This document shows, in pieces, positions 44,897 to 53,317 of a stretch of 64,000 nucleotides of DNA (position 1 is its first letter; every line of letters begins with the position of its first letter). Under the pieces are notes generated by a model that was given only the letters and a program-made list of their open reading frames with translations, did no database searches and was not told the DNA's origin. This stretch comes from Kiritimatiellia bacterium (GTDB lineage Bacteria > Verrucomicrobiota > Kiritimatiellia > RFP12 > UBA1067), in NCBI GenBank assembly GCA_017403825.1, contig JAFRDO010000027.1, positions 62,001 through 126,000 of the forward strand. The letters are read 5' to 3'. The translations under genes and the position numbers were made by a program.

Positions 44897-47167
44897 TCAT
44901 TCGGTCGCCAGGACTTCGCGGGGGCCGGCACCGCGATGCGGACCTATCACGCCGCGGCGCTCCAGGAGATCGATGATCCGCGAGGCGTGGTTGTAGCCAA
45001 CTCCCATGCGCTGCTGCAGCATCGAGATGGACGCACGGTTCGCCTCGATCACGATCGCCTTCGCCCGCTCGTATTCCTCCTCGCCCACATTGCTGTCAAC
45101 GCCAGAAGGAGCATCCCCCTCGTCGTCGTTGGCGTGTTCAAGTTGATCCTTCAGGTCCTCGTCCATCACCGACGGCCATTGCCGGACGGCGAACTCGACT
45201 ATTCGGTTCTTCTCGCCACGGCTCACGAACGCCCCTTGCGCACGGACCGTCAACCCGTCAGACGCCCGATAGAGCATATCGCCGTCTCCAATCAGCGTCT
45301 CCGCGCCGCTCTCGTCGAGAATCGTGCGCGAGTCGGTCGCGTTGGTGGTGGCGAACGCCACGCGGCCCGGAATGTTCGCCTTGATCGTCCCCGAAATCAC
45401 CTGCACGTCCGGACGCTGCGTTGCTAGAATCAGGTGTATGCCGGTCGCACGTGCGAGCGCCATCAACCGGCTCAGGACAGGCTCCACGTCGCGCTTCGCC
45501 AGGATCATGATGTCGGCAAGCTCGTCGATCACGACCACGATGTACGGCATGCGCTCGTCTTTTGCGGCGGCGTTGTACTCGCGTATGTCGCTCGTCCCGG
45601 CATCGGCGATTATCTTCTGCCGCCGCGCCATCTCGTTCGCAGCCCAGCGGAGCGCGACGACGACCTGCTTCACGTCCGTCACCACGGGGACGAGAAGGTG
45701 CGGAAGCTTCTCGTACACCTTGAACTCCGTGCCTCCCTTCGGATCGACGAGGATCAGCCTCAGCTGCTCCGGCGTGCGGCACATGAGGAATCCGTTGATG
45801 ATGGCGCTCAGGCAGACGGACTTCCCCTTGCCAGACGCACCGGCCACAAGAAGGTGCGGCATCTTCGAGAGGTCTTCCACCACCTCTTCGCCTGCGACGT
45901 TCTTTCCAAGCAGGAGAGGAACGGGGATCTTCGGCGAGCCGCCCTTCGGCCATGTCGCGTTGTTCTGCCACTCCGCAGACTCGGCAATCTCTCGGAACGT
46001 AACCATCTCGCGCATCCGGTTTGGAATCTGGATCCCGACCGTGTCCTCGCCGGGGATAGGAGCAAAAATGCGTATTGTCTTCGCCTTGAGCGCGCGCTGG
46101 AGGTCGCGCGTAAGGCCCGTGATGCGCTTCACTGGCTGGCCGGGGGCGGGCGTCACCGCATATTGCGTAACAACCGGACCTTCGATCGTGTTTGCAAGTT
46201 CCGCATCGACGCCGAAGACCTTGAGCGTCTCCATCAGCTTCACACCCGTCTCCTCGGCCTCGCCTGTCTTGCCTTGGCGCTGAGGCAACGGATCGAGCAG
46301 GTTAAGCCCCGGGAGATTGCCGTCCACGGGGAACTTGATCTTCTGCGGCCTCTCCTTCGGGACCCGAAGCGGCGGCGGCGTTGCCTCTGGAGGCCTTTCG
46401 CCGGTGGTGTTCTTTGGCGGCGAACCGTGCGGCGCGTTCGCTTCGCCCGGCTCGCCGTCGCCTGCCGTCCACGGCCCAAGCAACGACGACCAATCCATCT
46501 CGGCGAGATCGGATAGCCAGCCGCGCACGGTTGTGAGCCCGACCGCCATGCACACGGCGACCGCAAGAATACCCAGCGTGAGGAACGTCGCTCCAAACGC
46601 CGCGACGCATTTCTCGAGTCCGCATGTCATGAACCAGTATCCGACCTTGCCGCCGGCGTCATTGCCGATATGCAGGATTGACGCCAGATTCTGAACCCAT
46701 GTCCACTTTCCTGCAAGCTGAAATAGCCCTGTCACGGCAAAAGCCATGAGGCAGAGTCCGGCAATCCTCAGGACGATTCTCCGATTCGGAATCTCCTCCG
46801 CATCCTTCGGGAACGGGGCAAGGACCTTTAGGGAGCCGACAAGAAGCGCGAACGGAATGCACCACGCGGCGAATCCGAACGCAATGTATCCCCAATGCGC
46901 AAATGTGTTGCCGACGACGCCGACGAGGTTTCCGTTCGCACCGGCAGAACCTTTCACTGTCGCGGCTTGCCAGTCGTATGAAGCAAGCGCAACAGCGAGA
47001 AAAGCGGCGAAAGCCATAAGCGCCACGCCGACGATCTTCCAAAGAAGCCTGTCCTCGGGAGTCTTGATCTTGACGTCCTGCTTCATCGGGCTCCCGCCCT
47101 TCTTCGCCATATCCCGACGAGACTTCTCCCTCTTCAGGCCCTTATTCTGTTTCCTCTGTTTTTTCAT
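44897..47167 (-). CDS. ftsK: DNA translocase FtsK
   Basis: The 756-residue protein has the whole FtsK plan: a basic N-terminus, four transmembrane segments between about 40 and 215 (IVGVALMAFAAFLAVALASY, YIAFGFAAWCIPFALLVGS, and two more), a proline-rich linker (240-290), and the RecA-like motor with Walker A VAGASGKGKSVCLS and Walker B YIVVVIDELADIM. A C-terminal gamma winged helix (MGVGYNHASRIIDLLERRGV) would read KOPS-like sites. It pumps DNA through the septum and activates XerCD. This is probably the housekeeping copy, in contrast to the membrane-less FtsK-motor protein at 51-52.7 kb. Confidence 0.93.
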   Translation of the reverse strand: MKKQRKQNKGLKREKSRRDMAKKGGSPMKQDVKIKTPEDRLLWKIVGVALMAFAAFLAVALASYDWQAATVKGSAGANGNLVGVVGNTFAHWGYIAFGFAAWCIPFALLVGSLKVLAPFPKDAEEIPNRRIVLRIAGLCLMAFAVTGLFQLAGKWTWVQNLASILHIGNDAGGKVGYWFMTCGLEKCVAAFGATFLTLGILAVAVCMAVGLTTVRGWLSDLAEMDWSSLLGPWTAGDGEPGEANAPHGSPPKNTTGERPPEATPPPLRVPKERPQKIKFPVDGNLPGLNLLDPLPQRQGKTGEAEETGVKLMETLKVFGVDAELANTIEGPVVTQYAVTPAPGQPVKRITGLTRDLQRALKAKTIRIFAPIPGEDTVGIQIPNRMREMVTFREIAESAEWQNNATWPKGGSPKIPVPLLLGKNVAGEEVVEDLSKMPHLLVAGASGKGKSVCLSAIINGFLMCRTPEQLRLILVDPKGGTEFKVYEKLPHLLVPVVTDVKQVVVALRWAANEMARRQKIIADAGTSDIREYNAAAKDERMPYIVVVIDELADIMILAKRDVEPVLSRLMALARATGIHLILATQRPDVQVISGTIKANIPGRVAFATTNATDSRTILDESGAETLIGDGDMLYRASDGLTVRAQGAFVSRGEKNRIVEFAVRQWPSVMDEDLKDQLEHANDDEGDAPSGVDSNVGEEEYERAKAIVIEANRASISMLQQRMGVGYNHASRIIDLLERRGVIGPHRGAGPREVLATE

Positions 47168-47184
47168 CGGTGTTTTGTATTATA
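47168..47184 (-). promoter_or_regulatory. TATAAT -10 box close to ftsK ATG
   Basis: TATAAT at 47179-47184 (minus strand) lies 11 bases before the ftsK ATG. No clear -35 and no Shine-Dalgarno are seen. Transcription would start about five bases before the ATG. Confidence 0.35.
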
Positions 47185-47455
47185 TCATTTTACATCATCT
47201 CCCTCCGGACGACCTCAGCCCAGCCGCCCACGCACATCGTGTAAAACATCAACCCGTTCATTAGCCCTCCCTCCGGAAAACAATGGCAGATTCCATGCCA
47301 ACACCCCAAAGGCCGGGAAACACACCATTCCCCAGTCCACCGCTGACCACTTCTTTACCAGCTGATCAAATTATGGACATAACGTCGACATGGAACTCCC
47401 CGCGCTCTTCCGCCGACACGTCCTCTTGCATGAGACCATCACTATCATCCAACAA
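47185..47455. other. Intergenic gap without recognisable gene
   Basis: About 270 bases between ftsK and the Sel1-repeat gene. It is C-rich on the plus strand and contains only short open frames with no Shine-Dalgarno. I see no RNA, repeat or terminator in it. Confidence 0.5.
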
Positions 47456-48391
47456 TTACTTCGCCACCTCGCTCAAAAACAGCTGATCCTCCAGATTCAT
47501 ACCATCCAATCCCATAACCAACTCATCTACGCCATCTTCCTCCGCGCCCGCCAATATCCCGTAATGACGTGCTAACGCCTCATCTTTAGCACAACACACA
47601 CAATCGCCATATCCGCCATGCAAATACGCACACGCCAGCTTCCCTGCAGCTCGACAATCCCCATTGTCAGCCGCTACTTTCAATTTCCTGCACTCAAGAC
47701 TCTCCACTCCAAGTTGATCCGCAAAGACCGATTCGTCAAATCCATGTTCTTCGGCTTTGTAGAACCAATATTTACCCTTCTCAATATCCTTAAACTCCTC
47801 GGAGTAGACTTTGATCAGCGAAACGAACGCAAACTCAAACCCCTCGTTCGCCGATTCCTCAAACAACTTCAGTGCCTTTTCGCGATTCTCATCACCACCC
47901 TGCTTCATGTACCAATCTGCCAACCCGCATTTCAGTGCTCGAGTGGGATGTTTCTTGAACAAGAACAGCCACCAATCAATATCACCATGCAACAACAAGG
48001 TTTCCGCCGTCACCTCGCCGCCATTGCCATCCATGATTTCTGCATTCTCCTCAAGATCAATCGGAACCCAATCAACCTCTTTCCCTTTGATGAAACATTC
48101 GTATGCCTTCTCATAATCGCGGGGCAGATTCTCTCCTGAGCGATATTCGTACCCAAGCCAGAAGTTGGCTTTCTGCGAACCAAGTTCTGCCGCTTCCATC
48201 GCCAATTCCAGATACCGCTTGATGTCATCCCTATCTTCAAACCATTCTGCCACATGCACGATCACATCCGCATCCTTCCGCTTCCGCGCCTCTTCTAGCA
48301 TAAAAGGAATCGCCTCTTCGCCAATGTCGATACAGTTCATCGCGAACTTTTCAGCAATCTCATCGTAATTCCAAATTCTTGGGTTTCCCAT
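47456..48391 (-). CDS. Sel1-like / TPR repeat protein
   Basis: A start at 48391 (MGNPRIWNYDEIAEKF) follows a weak AAGAAG; in-frame starts extend to 48448. The protein consists of helical Sel1-type repeats (YLELAMEAAELGSQKANFWLGYEY, ALKLFEESANEGFEFAFVSLIKVY, KLKVAADNGDCRAAGKLACAYLHGGYGD). Such repeats mediate protein contacts. No signal peptide or membrane segment. Its neighbours on both sides are separated by long gaps, so it is probably monocistronic. Confidence 0.65.
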   Translation of the reverse strand: MGNPRIWNYDEIAEKFAMNCIDIGEEAIPFMLEEARKRKDADVIVHVAEWFEDRDDIKRYLELAMEAAELGSQKANFWLGYEYRSGENLPRDYEKAYECFIKGKEVDWVPIDLEENAEIMDGNGGEVTAETLLLHGDIDWWLFLFKKHPTRALKCGLADWYMKQGGDENREKALKLFEESANEGFEFAFVSLIKVYSEEFKDIEKGKYWFYKAEEHGFDESVFADQLGVESLECRKLKVAADNGDCRAAGKLACAYLHGGYGDCVCCAKDEALARHYGILAGAEEDGVDELVMGLDGMNLEDQLFLSEVAK

Positions 48392-48456
48392 GGTAGTCTT
48401 CTTTGACACTTGTTCACGCCCCATCCGTAGCAAACTCCATACCAACATGATTTAAA

Positions 48457-48479
48457 CGGCGGAAGACACCCTTCCGCCG
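48457..48479 (-). terminator. Perfect 8-bp-stem hairpin between genes
   Basis: CGGCGGAA and TTCCGCCG pair around a seven-base loop. On the minus strand it is followed by TTTAAATC. It may end transcription of the gene at 48646-49440 or act as a leader hairpin of the Sel1-repeat gene. The T tract is poor. Confidence 0.4.
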
Positions 48480-48645
48480 CTCAAGATTTCAACGCTTTTT
48501 CAAACAATAACCATGCGTGTTCACATCAGCTTGAAAGGGTGCGGACTCTGGTCGTGCCACCGATTGGGAGAGCTACCATTTTCTTGACCTCCCCGGGGCT
48601 TCCTCATCATAACACGACATCAAACCATCCCTGCCATTTTTCTAC

Positions 48646-49440
48646 TCAATCCTTCAAAGCTTTATAAGGCCAATTCTTCAACAACTTTGAAGTTAATCGA
48701 ACCATTCCTTCAAAGTCCCCCTTAGGGAACTTTCGAGATTGCGGATGGTCTAGACAAATCAGTTTTGTTTTATATCCTTTAAACGTATAGTAAGCAAATC
48801 GCCTATCATCTTTTTCATACGGGGGGTAGAATACAGGTTCCAACCCATTAAAATAAGATGATTCGGACCAACTCCAACATAAAACAACAACTGCATCTGG
48901 TTCATATTCGTCAAGTATGAACTTCAGCTTGTCAATCTTTTTACATGCCATGGCGATTGCATGATATTTCGACCAATCATCTGGCTCACACCCTTCTTTG
49001 GTGAGAGTATGAGGAACTTCCACCGAATGGAGATTACCATATCCAATTTCCATTAATGCATTCTTCGTTTCGTCATCAATATCATAGACTGATGTAAAAA
49101 ACTTCTTCCTAGTATGATACAGATGGAACTTTATAACAAATGGCCAAAAAGTCATCCTGTTTCCCCATAATAATATGTCATCGGCCTTATGAGGCCACGA
49201 ATTAAATTTCTTGTACTCCAGCCACGCACCAGATTGAAAAAGTTTTTTCATTCCATCAAATCCCCCCACTTCTTTGTCTAGCCACCAATATGTGTCCTGC
49301 CCACAGTAAAAAATCTTCTGCTTGGCACTCCTATAACGCGAACATGGATGTGACACAAAAATACCATGCGGGTACGACTTCCCGGAAAAGTCTTTCAACT
49401 CATCAACCAAATTCTTTACTGTTTCCCAAAGTTTACTCAT
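48646..49440 (-). CDS. Hypothetical protein, possible uracil-DNA-glycosylase-like fold
   Basis: The 264-residue soluble protein has GGAGAGA before its ATG. Several motifs recall the uracil-DNA glycosylase superfamily: KIFYCGQDTYWW (compare the GQDPYH water-activating loop), an aromatic NRMTFWPFVIKF segment, DAVVVLCWSWS, and CLDHPQSRKF (compare the HPS loop). The similarity is positional and weak, and the protein may be unrelated. Codon usage is more AT-rich than its neighbours, which suggests recent acquisition. The gene follows the zinc-finger-like remnant in the same direction. Confidence 0.5.
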   Translation of the reverse strand: MSKLWETVKNLVDELKDFSGKSYPHGIFVSHPCSRYRSAKQKIFYCGQDTYWWLDKEVGGFDGMKKLFQSGAWLEYKKFNSWPHKADDILLWGNRMTFWPFVIKFHLYHTRKKFFTSVYDIDDETKNALMEIGYGNLHSVEVPHTLTKEGCEPDDWSKYHAIAMACKKIDKLKFILDEYEPDAVVVLCWSWSESSYFNGLEPVFYPPYEKDDRRFAYYTFKGYKTKLICLDHPQSRKFPKGDFEGMVRLTSKLLKNWPYKALKD

Positions 49441-49461
49441 GATTAAGTCTCTCCTTTCGTT

Positions 49462-49818
49462 TTACCTCGCCGGGCTGTGGCGGCCGCCGCGAGTTGGGTT
49501 TTTGATACAGGTGTTAAGGACCATCGTACGAATATCCTTAAATGTCCGCCCGCAGAACTTGCAGGTGAAATCGCCGGAAACGTCGCCGTCGAACGGTTCG
49601 TGGTTGCGGCCGTTCGGGTTGTGTATGCACGTGTTCAGAAGAAGAGTCCGCAGGCTCGTGTACTTCTGCCCACAGTGTACGCAGTAGAACGGGCCGCGAG
49701 TGTCGCCCTCGAACAGAGCGTGATTGCCGCGCCCTCCCGGATGGTGCATGCAGGAATTGCGAAGAAGCGTCGCCGCATCGCGATATTCCTGCCCGCAGTA
49801 CTTGCATTATTCACTCAT
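49462..49818 (-). pseudogene. Triple zinc-finger-like protein gene with early stop codon
   Basis: From an ATG at 49818, which has a GGGGGT Shine-Dalgarno-like sequence, the frame reads Met-Ser-Glu then TAA at 49807-49809. It then continues open for 115 codons: CKYCGQEYRDAATLLRNSC, CVHCGQKYTSLRTLLLNTC and CKFCGRTFKDIRTMVLNTC are three ~42-residue repeats with a CxxC pair and a later Cys/His, typical of small zinc-binding modules. A single C-to-T change (CAA to TAA) would explain the stop. Translation could resume at an internal ATG (49749), which would lose the first module. Confidence 0.65.
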
Positions 49819-49882
49819 GGCATCACCCCCTGTTTGATTCTGTAAGTATTATATCATACCAAAGTGGTTTTGCGCGAAGAAA

Positions 49883-50320
49883 TCACTCTGTCTCTGCCGC
49901 GAAAAGCGGCTTGCGCACCTTGCCGTCGCTGCCTATGACAACCGTCGTTGAAGTCCAGGCATTGAACCACAAGGCGATGTGCTCGCCACGAAAGTTCAGA
50001 GTGAATCGCAAGATCCCGACAGGGGACGAAGACACCTCCACGAGATCGTTTTCCTCTCTCAAATGTTGCACCCAATTGCGTATCGTACGCGATACAGTTG
50101 CTTCATCGCATGACTTCCATGTGATACCGTTCATGACCAAGAAGTCATCCGGCAAGCCACGCGTACTCGGGCAGAAATTGTACGAGAACGAAGGATCTTC
50201 CCCTTCGCGGACGGACTTGACGCGGACAATCTTCAGTTGCCGAATCTCTTCTACGCATAGGTCATCGAACGGCACCTTAGTTTCCGTGCCGACCGGTTTT
50301 GGGTTATCTTCATTTGCCAT
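49883..50320 (-). CDS. Hypothetical protein
   Basis: The 145-residue protein has AAGGAATG before its ATG (MANEDNPKPVGTETKV). It is soluble and mixed alpha/beta, with a C-terminal beta-rich half (GILRFTLNFRGEHIALWFNA, TSTTVVIGSDGKVRKPLF). No family recognised. It lies 19 bp downstream of the next gene in the same direction and is probably the eighth member of the retron-led run. Codon use resembles the neighbours. Confidence 0.6.
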   Translation of the reverse strand: MANEDNPKPVGTETKVPFDDLCVEEIRQLKIVRVKSVREGEDPSFSYNFCPSTRGLPDDFLVMNGITWKSCDEATVSRTIRNWVQHLREENDLVEVSSSPVGILRFTLNFRGEHIALWFNAWTSTTVVIGSDGKVRKPLFAAETE

Positions 50321-50339
50321 CTTTCATTCCTTTTCTTTG

Positions 50340-51056
50340 TCACACCTCAGACCTGATCAAGTGCCGCCTTACATCGTTCCAGCAAAGGCCAATGTTGTTG
50401 CGACGGTTGGGGTCTGCGCCAAGCCACAACAGTTCGCGTTCGATGTACGGACAGGCGAAGCCACCCTGCGCGTTCTGGTCATCCCTGTTATGGTCATCCC
50501 TGTAAGTAAGATACCAGAGGATGTTATTGCCGCGCCAGTCCACGTAGTTTGTGATGAACTCGACATCCGCCTTCGTCGAAAAGTACTCCCTAATGCCCGC
50601 AGCAGCATCCTTATCGTCAAAAAAAGTGGTCAAGAGTATCAGCATATACGGCTTCATCCTAGGATTTTTCGTGCTTAATTCGGAGAACTCTTTATGGATC
50701 ATATGCTCACCCCAAAGCGTCATGCATACATGCTCCCATCCATCTCGTTTGTTATCAACAATCCATTTGCGCATAGGAACAGTGTCCGCAAACGCCCGCT
50801 GCACAACGGGATTTTCCATCACATGGCCTTTCAGCACCTCATCAACGCCCCACCAGATGTGCGAATAGCGGACGGCATCCCACACGGCAACTTTGATCGG
50901 ATGCGGCAGATCAGCCGTCATCACTTTTGCGAAGCAAGCAAGCGCCATCTCACCCGGCATCTTCTTGAACGCAAGCTTCACCTTCCGAGCAATCTCGGCC
51001 GGATCGCCACAGGCCATTAGCGATTGCTGAAACACCGTGACATCGTTCCGTTCCAT
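50340..51056 (-). CDS. Hypothetical protein, ankyrin-like C-terminus
   Basis: The start at 51056 (MERNDVTVFQQSLMACGD) has AAAGGA eight bases upstream. The 238-residue protein is largely helical. Its end, NILWYLTYRDDHN...ELLWLGADPNRRNNIGLCWNDV, resembles ankyrin repeat helices and the conserved GADPN turn. No enzyme motif is seen. It starts 13 bp after the DnaA-FtsK fusion gene and is almost certainly co-transcribed with it. Confidence 0.6.
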   Translation of the reverse strand: MERNDVTVFQQSLMACGDPAEIARKVKLAFKKMPGEMALACFAKVMTADLPHPIKVAVWDAVRYSHIWWGVDEVLKGHVMENPVVQRAFADTVPMRKWIVDNKRDGWEHVCMTLWGEHMIHKEFSELSTKNPRMKPYMLILLTTFFDDKDAAAGIREYFSTKADVEFITNYVDWRGNNILWYLTYRDDHNRDDQNAQGGFACPYIERELLWLGADPNRRNNIGLCWNDVRRHLIRSEV

Positions 51057-51069
51057 GTTCGATCCTTTC

Positions 51070-52719
51070 TCAAGCATCCTTAATAAGGATTTCGCGTGGC
51101 CCCTTGTCGTTCGCTGGACCGATTATACCGCGCTCCTCAAGGAGTGACATGACATGGGCTGCATCATTATATCCAATACTCAACTGCCGCTGGAGCCACG
51201 ATGTCGAGGCCCGCCGTGTCGTACGGACTACACCCAATGCCCGTCCATACATCGACTCGTAATCTTCCTTCTCGGCGACAGCCAATGCAAGTCCAGCTAC
51301 AACGTGCCGTTCAGGATATCGCACAATCGCCGAATCGACAATACGTGTGATCGCCTCGTCTCGAATATAGGGGACTTGCAATCGGACAATTGCTCCTTTG
51401 TGGTCTTTAAGCAAAGCATCGCCACCCCCAAGAAGTTCCTCCGCCCCGTATTCGTCTAAAAGCGTCATCGAATCTATCTGCTGGCAGACCCTAAATGCAA
51501 TCCTACCCGGAATGTTTGCTTTCAGGCTACACGACGCGACTTTCGCGTCAGGTCGAGAAGTGGTTATTACAAGATGTACACCCGCCGACCTTCCTATCGC
51601 AGCAATCCGGCTTGCAGTCGATTCAAAAACACCGACAGCGCCAAGCATGAAATCGGAAAGTTCGTCAACCACAACAATAAGGTATGGCAAACTCGCCCCC
51701 TCATCTGTCTTCTTGAAGTCCGCAATGTTTCGGCATCCTTTCTCGCCAAACAACGCCAGCCGTCTATCCATTTCGGCTTCGACATATTTCAACATCGTTA
51801 TACCCTGTTCTGGCTCGTGAACAATAGGCGAATACAGATGCGGCAAGTTCGCATACCCCATGAACTCCACCCGTTTAGGGTCCATTAAGACGAATCGCAC
51901 TTGTTCAGGCGAACGGTTCTGCACGAGCGAACAAACAAGAGAATTCAAGAACACAGACTTGCCGGTCCCAGTAAGCCCTCCGATCAGCAGATGAGGCATC
52001 CGCGCAAGATCACGGGTGATAATTTCACCATTTGGCATCACTCCAAATATGACCGGTAAAGCCATATCTTCCGCCTGGGTCTTACTATAGAAAACGTCGA
52101 ACATTACATCATGATATGACACGTCCTTCCATCGCTCAAATGGCAAGCCCACCTCAACAAATGCAATCCCATTGTTCGATTCCACCACCCGAATAGACTC
52201 GCCTTCGATTTCCTTAAGAACCGTGGCCTTGTTTTCACGCAGCCACTTGATGTTGCTGGATGACATTTTGACGGTTACTTGCGTAAAACGTCCGTTCTGT
52301 CCCGATGAAATGACCTGGACAAAGACATCATTTAATGCCAACGCCGCCTGTAGCTTTGTCGCTACATCTCCAAACCGATGTTTTGTTTCGTTGAAATTCA
52401 TTTCGATTTTCCTTTTTGTTTTCTCCTTTTTAGCTTCAAGTTCATCCAGAATACATGATACTGTTGAGGTGAGGCTTGGATTCTCCGCAAGGTGTTTTTT
52501 TATTGTTGCGATGCCGTAAAGGACTGAGGCGTGTGTTCTATCAAACGATGCTGCAATCTCTGGAAGGCTCTTTGTCGTATGCATTCTCGCAATGTACATT
52601 GCAATCTGGCAAGGGACAATATACTTTTGATTCCGATATCTTGAAAGCATTTGTTTTGGAGTGACTGAGAATTTTCGGGCAACAGCCGCCTGAATGTCTG
52701 CAACATCTATGTCCTTCAT
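51070..52719 (-). CDS. DnaA domain IV fused to FtsK-type DNA translocase
   Basis: Residues ~3-85 match DnaA domain IV, the replication-initiator DNA-binding domain: DIQAAVARKFSVTPKQMLSR, CQIAMYIARMHTTKSLPEIA and the signature region SFDRTHASVLYGI (compare RDHTTV). Residues ~130-480 are an FtsK/SpoIIIE motor with Walker A GGLTGTGKSVFLNSL, MDPKRVEFMGY and Walker B LIVVVDELSDFM. The C-terminus is a gamma winged helix (LSIGYNDAAHVMSLLEERGI). No membrane segments. A soluble translocase targeted to DnaA-box-like DNA is the natural reading. The ATG at 52719 has AGGA 11 bases upstream. It belongs to the retron-led run of genes. Confidence 0.85.
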   Translation of the reverse strand: MKDIDVADIQAAVARKFSVTPKQMLSRYRNQKYIVPCQIAMYIARMHTTKSLPEIAASFDRTHASVLYGIATIKKHLAENPSLTSTVSCILDELEAKKEKTKRKIEMNFNETKHRFGDVATKLQAALALNDVFVQVISSGQNGRFTQVTVKMSSSNIKWLRENKATVLKEIEGESIRVVESNNGIAFVEVGLPFERWKDVSYHDVMFDVFYSKTQAEDMALPVIFGVMPNGEIITRDLARMPHLLIGGLTGTGKSVFLNSLVCSLVQNRSPEQVRFVLMDPKRVEFMGYANLPHLYSPIVHEPEQGITMLKYVEAEMDRRLALFGEKGCRNIADFKKTDEGASLPYLIVVVDELSDFMLGAVGVFESTASRIAAIGRSAGVHLVITTSRPDAKVASCSLKANIPGRIAFRVCQQIDSMTLLDEYGAEELLGGGDALLKDHKGAIVRLQVPYIRDEAITRIVDSAIVRYPERHVVAGLALAVAEKEDYESMYGRALGVVRTTRRASTSWLQRQLSIGYNDAAHVMSLLEERGIIGPANDKGPREILIKDA

Positions 52720-52739
52720 TTTTACCAAATCCTTCTACT

Positions 52740-52940
52740 TCATCCAAGTTCCACCCAGCGAACGTAACCCTTGCAATTGCCTTTTGAGCAGGCACCGGGC
52801 TTGCGGTAGTTCATGTTGCACGGAATGGATGGCGCACGATTCTCGTACTTCACCTTGCCGCGCCTCGGATCGTATCGCCGCTCCCCATGCCAGCTTTGGC
52901 ATGTGCAGCAGTATTCGTTTGTCGCATTCGTCTCTGTCAT
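52740..52940 (-). CDS. Small cysteine-rich protein
   Basis: The 66-residue protein has a near-ideal AAAGGAG Shine-Dalgarno. Its eight cysteines, partly in EYCCTCQSWHGERRYDP and GACSKGNCKGYVRW, suggest a zinc or iron-sulfur site. The start overlaps the stop of the upstream gene (ATGA) and the DnaA-FtsK fusion starts 20 bp further. No family recognised. Being translationally coupled to both sides, it is probably a functional partner rather than a spurious frame. Confidence 0.65.
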   Translation of the reverse strand: MTETNATNEYCCTCQSWHGERRYDPRRGKVKYENRAPSIPCNMNYRKPGACSKGNCKGYVRWVELG

Positions 52941-53299
52941 GTCTTTTCTCCTTTATCAAAGCATTTGATGCTCGTTTGCCCGATTGACAAAGCCATGCCT
53001 GATTGAGTGGCATTTGCTTTCATGGCATTGAATTCTTTGTGTGCGATTTCCCATGCGTTGGATCGCTTTACGGCATAGATTTCCAACACATCGAAAAGGC
53101 ACATATCGAGTCGCCCAGCTTTGTCAAACACATCGACATGGGCACAGACCTCATACATACGCATACCAGCGATTCTTTCGTTGACTCTACGGCGCTGGAA
53201 GATAGGCATCGGTGAAAGCTTGTTGTCGTGCGGCCATTTACCTCCGCACAATCTTTTCATGTCGCACAAATAGTCATCGTAATTCATCATACCATCCAT
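52937..53299 (-). CDS. Hypothetical protein in topoisomerase operon
   Basis: The 120-residue protein (MDGMMNYDDYLCDMKRLCGG) begins 19 bp after the topoisomerase A subunit and overlaps the cysteine-rich gene by four bases. It is mixed alpha/beta, with a central strand-helix region (RMYEVCAHVDVFDKAGRLDM, LFDVLEIYAVKRSNAWEIAH). In-frame ATGs at codons 4 and 5 are alternative starts. No family recognised. Confidence 0.55.
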   Translation of the reverse strand: MDGMMNYDDYLCDMKRLCGGKWPHDNKLSPMPIFQRRRVNERIAGMRMYEVCAHVDVFDKAGRLDMCLFDVLEIYAVKRSNAWEIAHKEFNAMKANATQSGMALSIGQTSIKCFDKGEKT

Positions 53300-53317
53300 C
53301 TATTGTAGTTTTAGATT

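Noticed and set aside
52735..53013. Alternative 92-codon frame overlapping the cysteine-rich gene
   Set aside because: The 66-codon frame has a near-perfect Shine-Dalgarno and ATGA overlap with the upstream gene; the 92-codon frame has neither.
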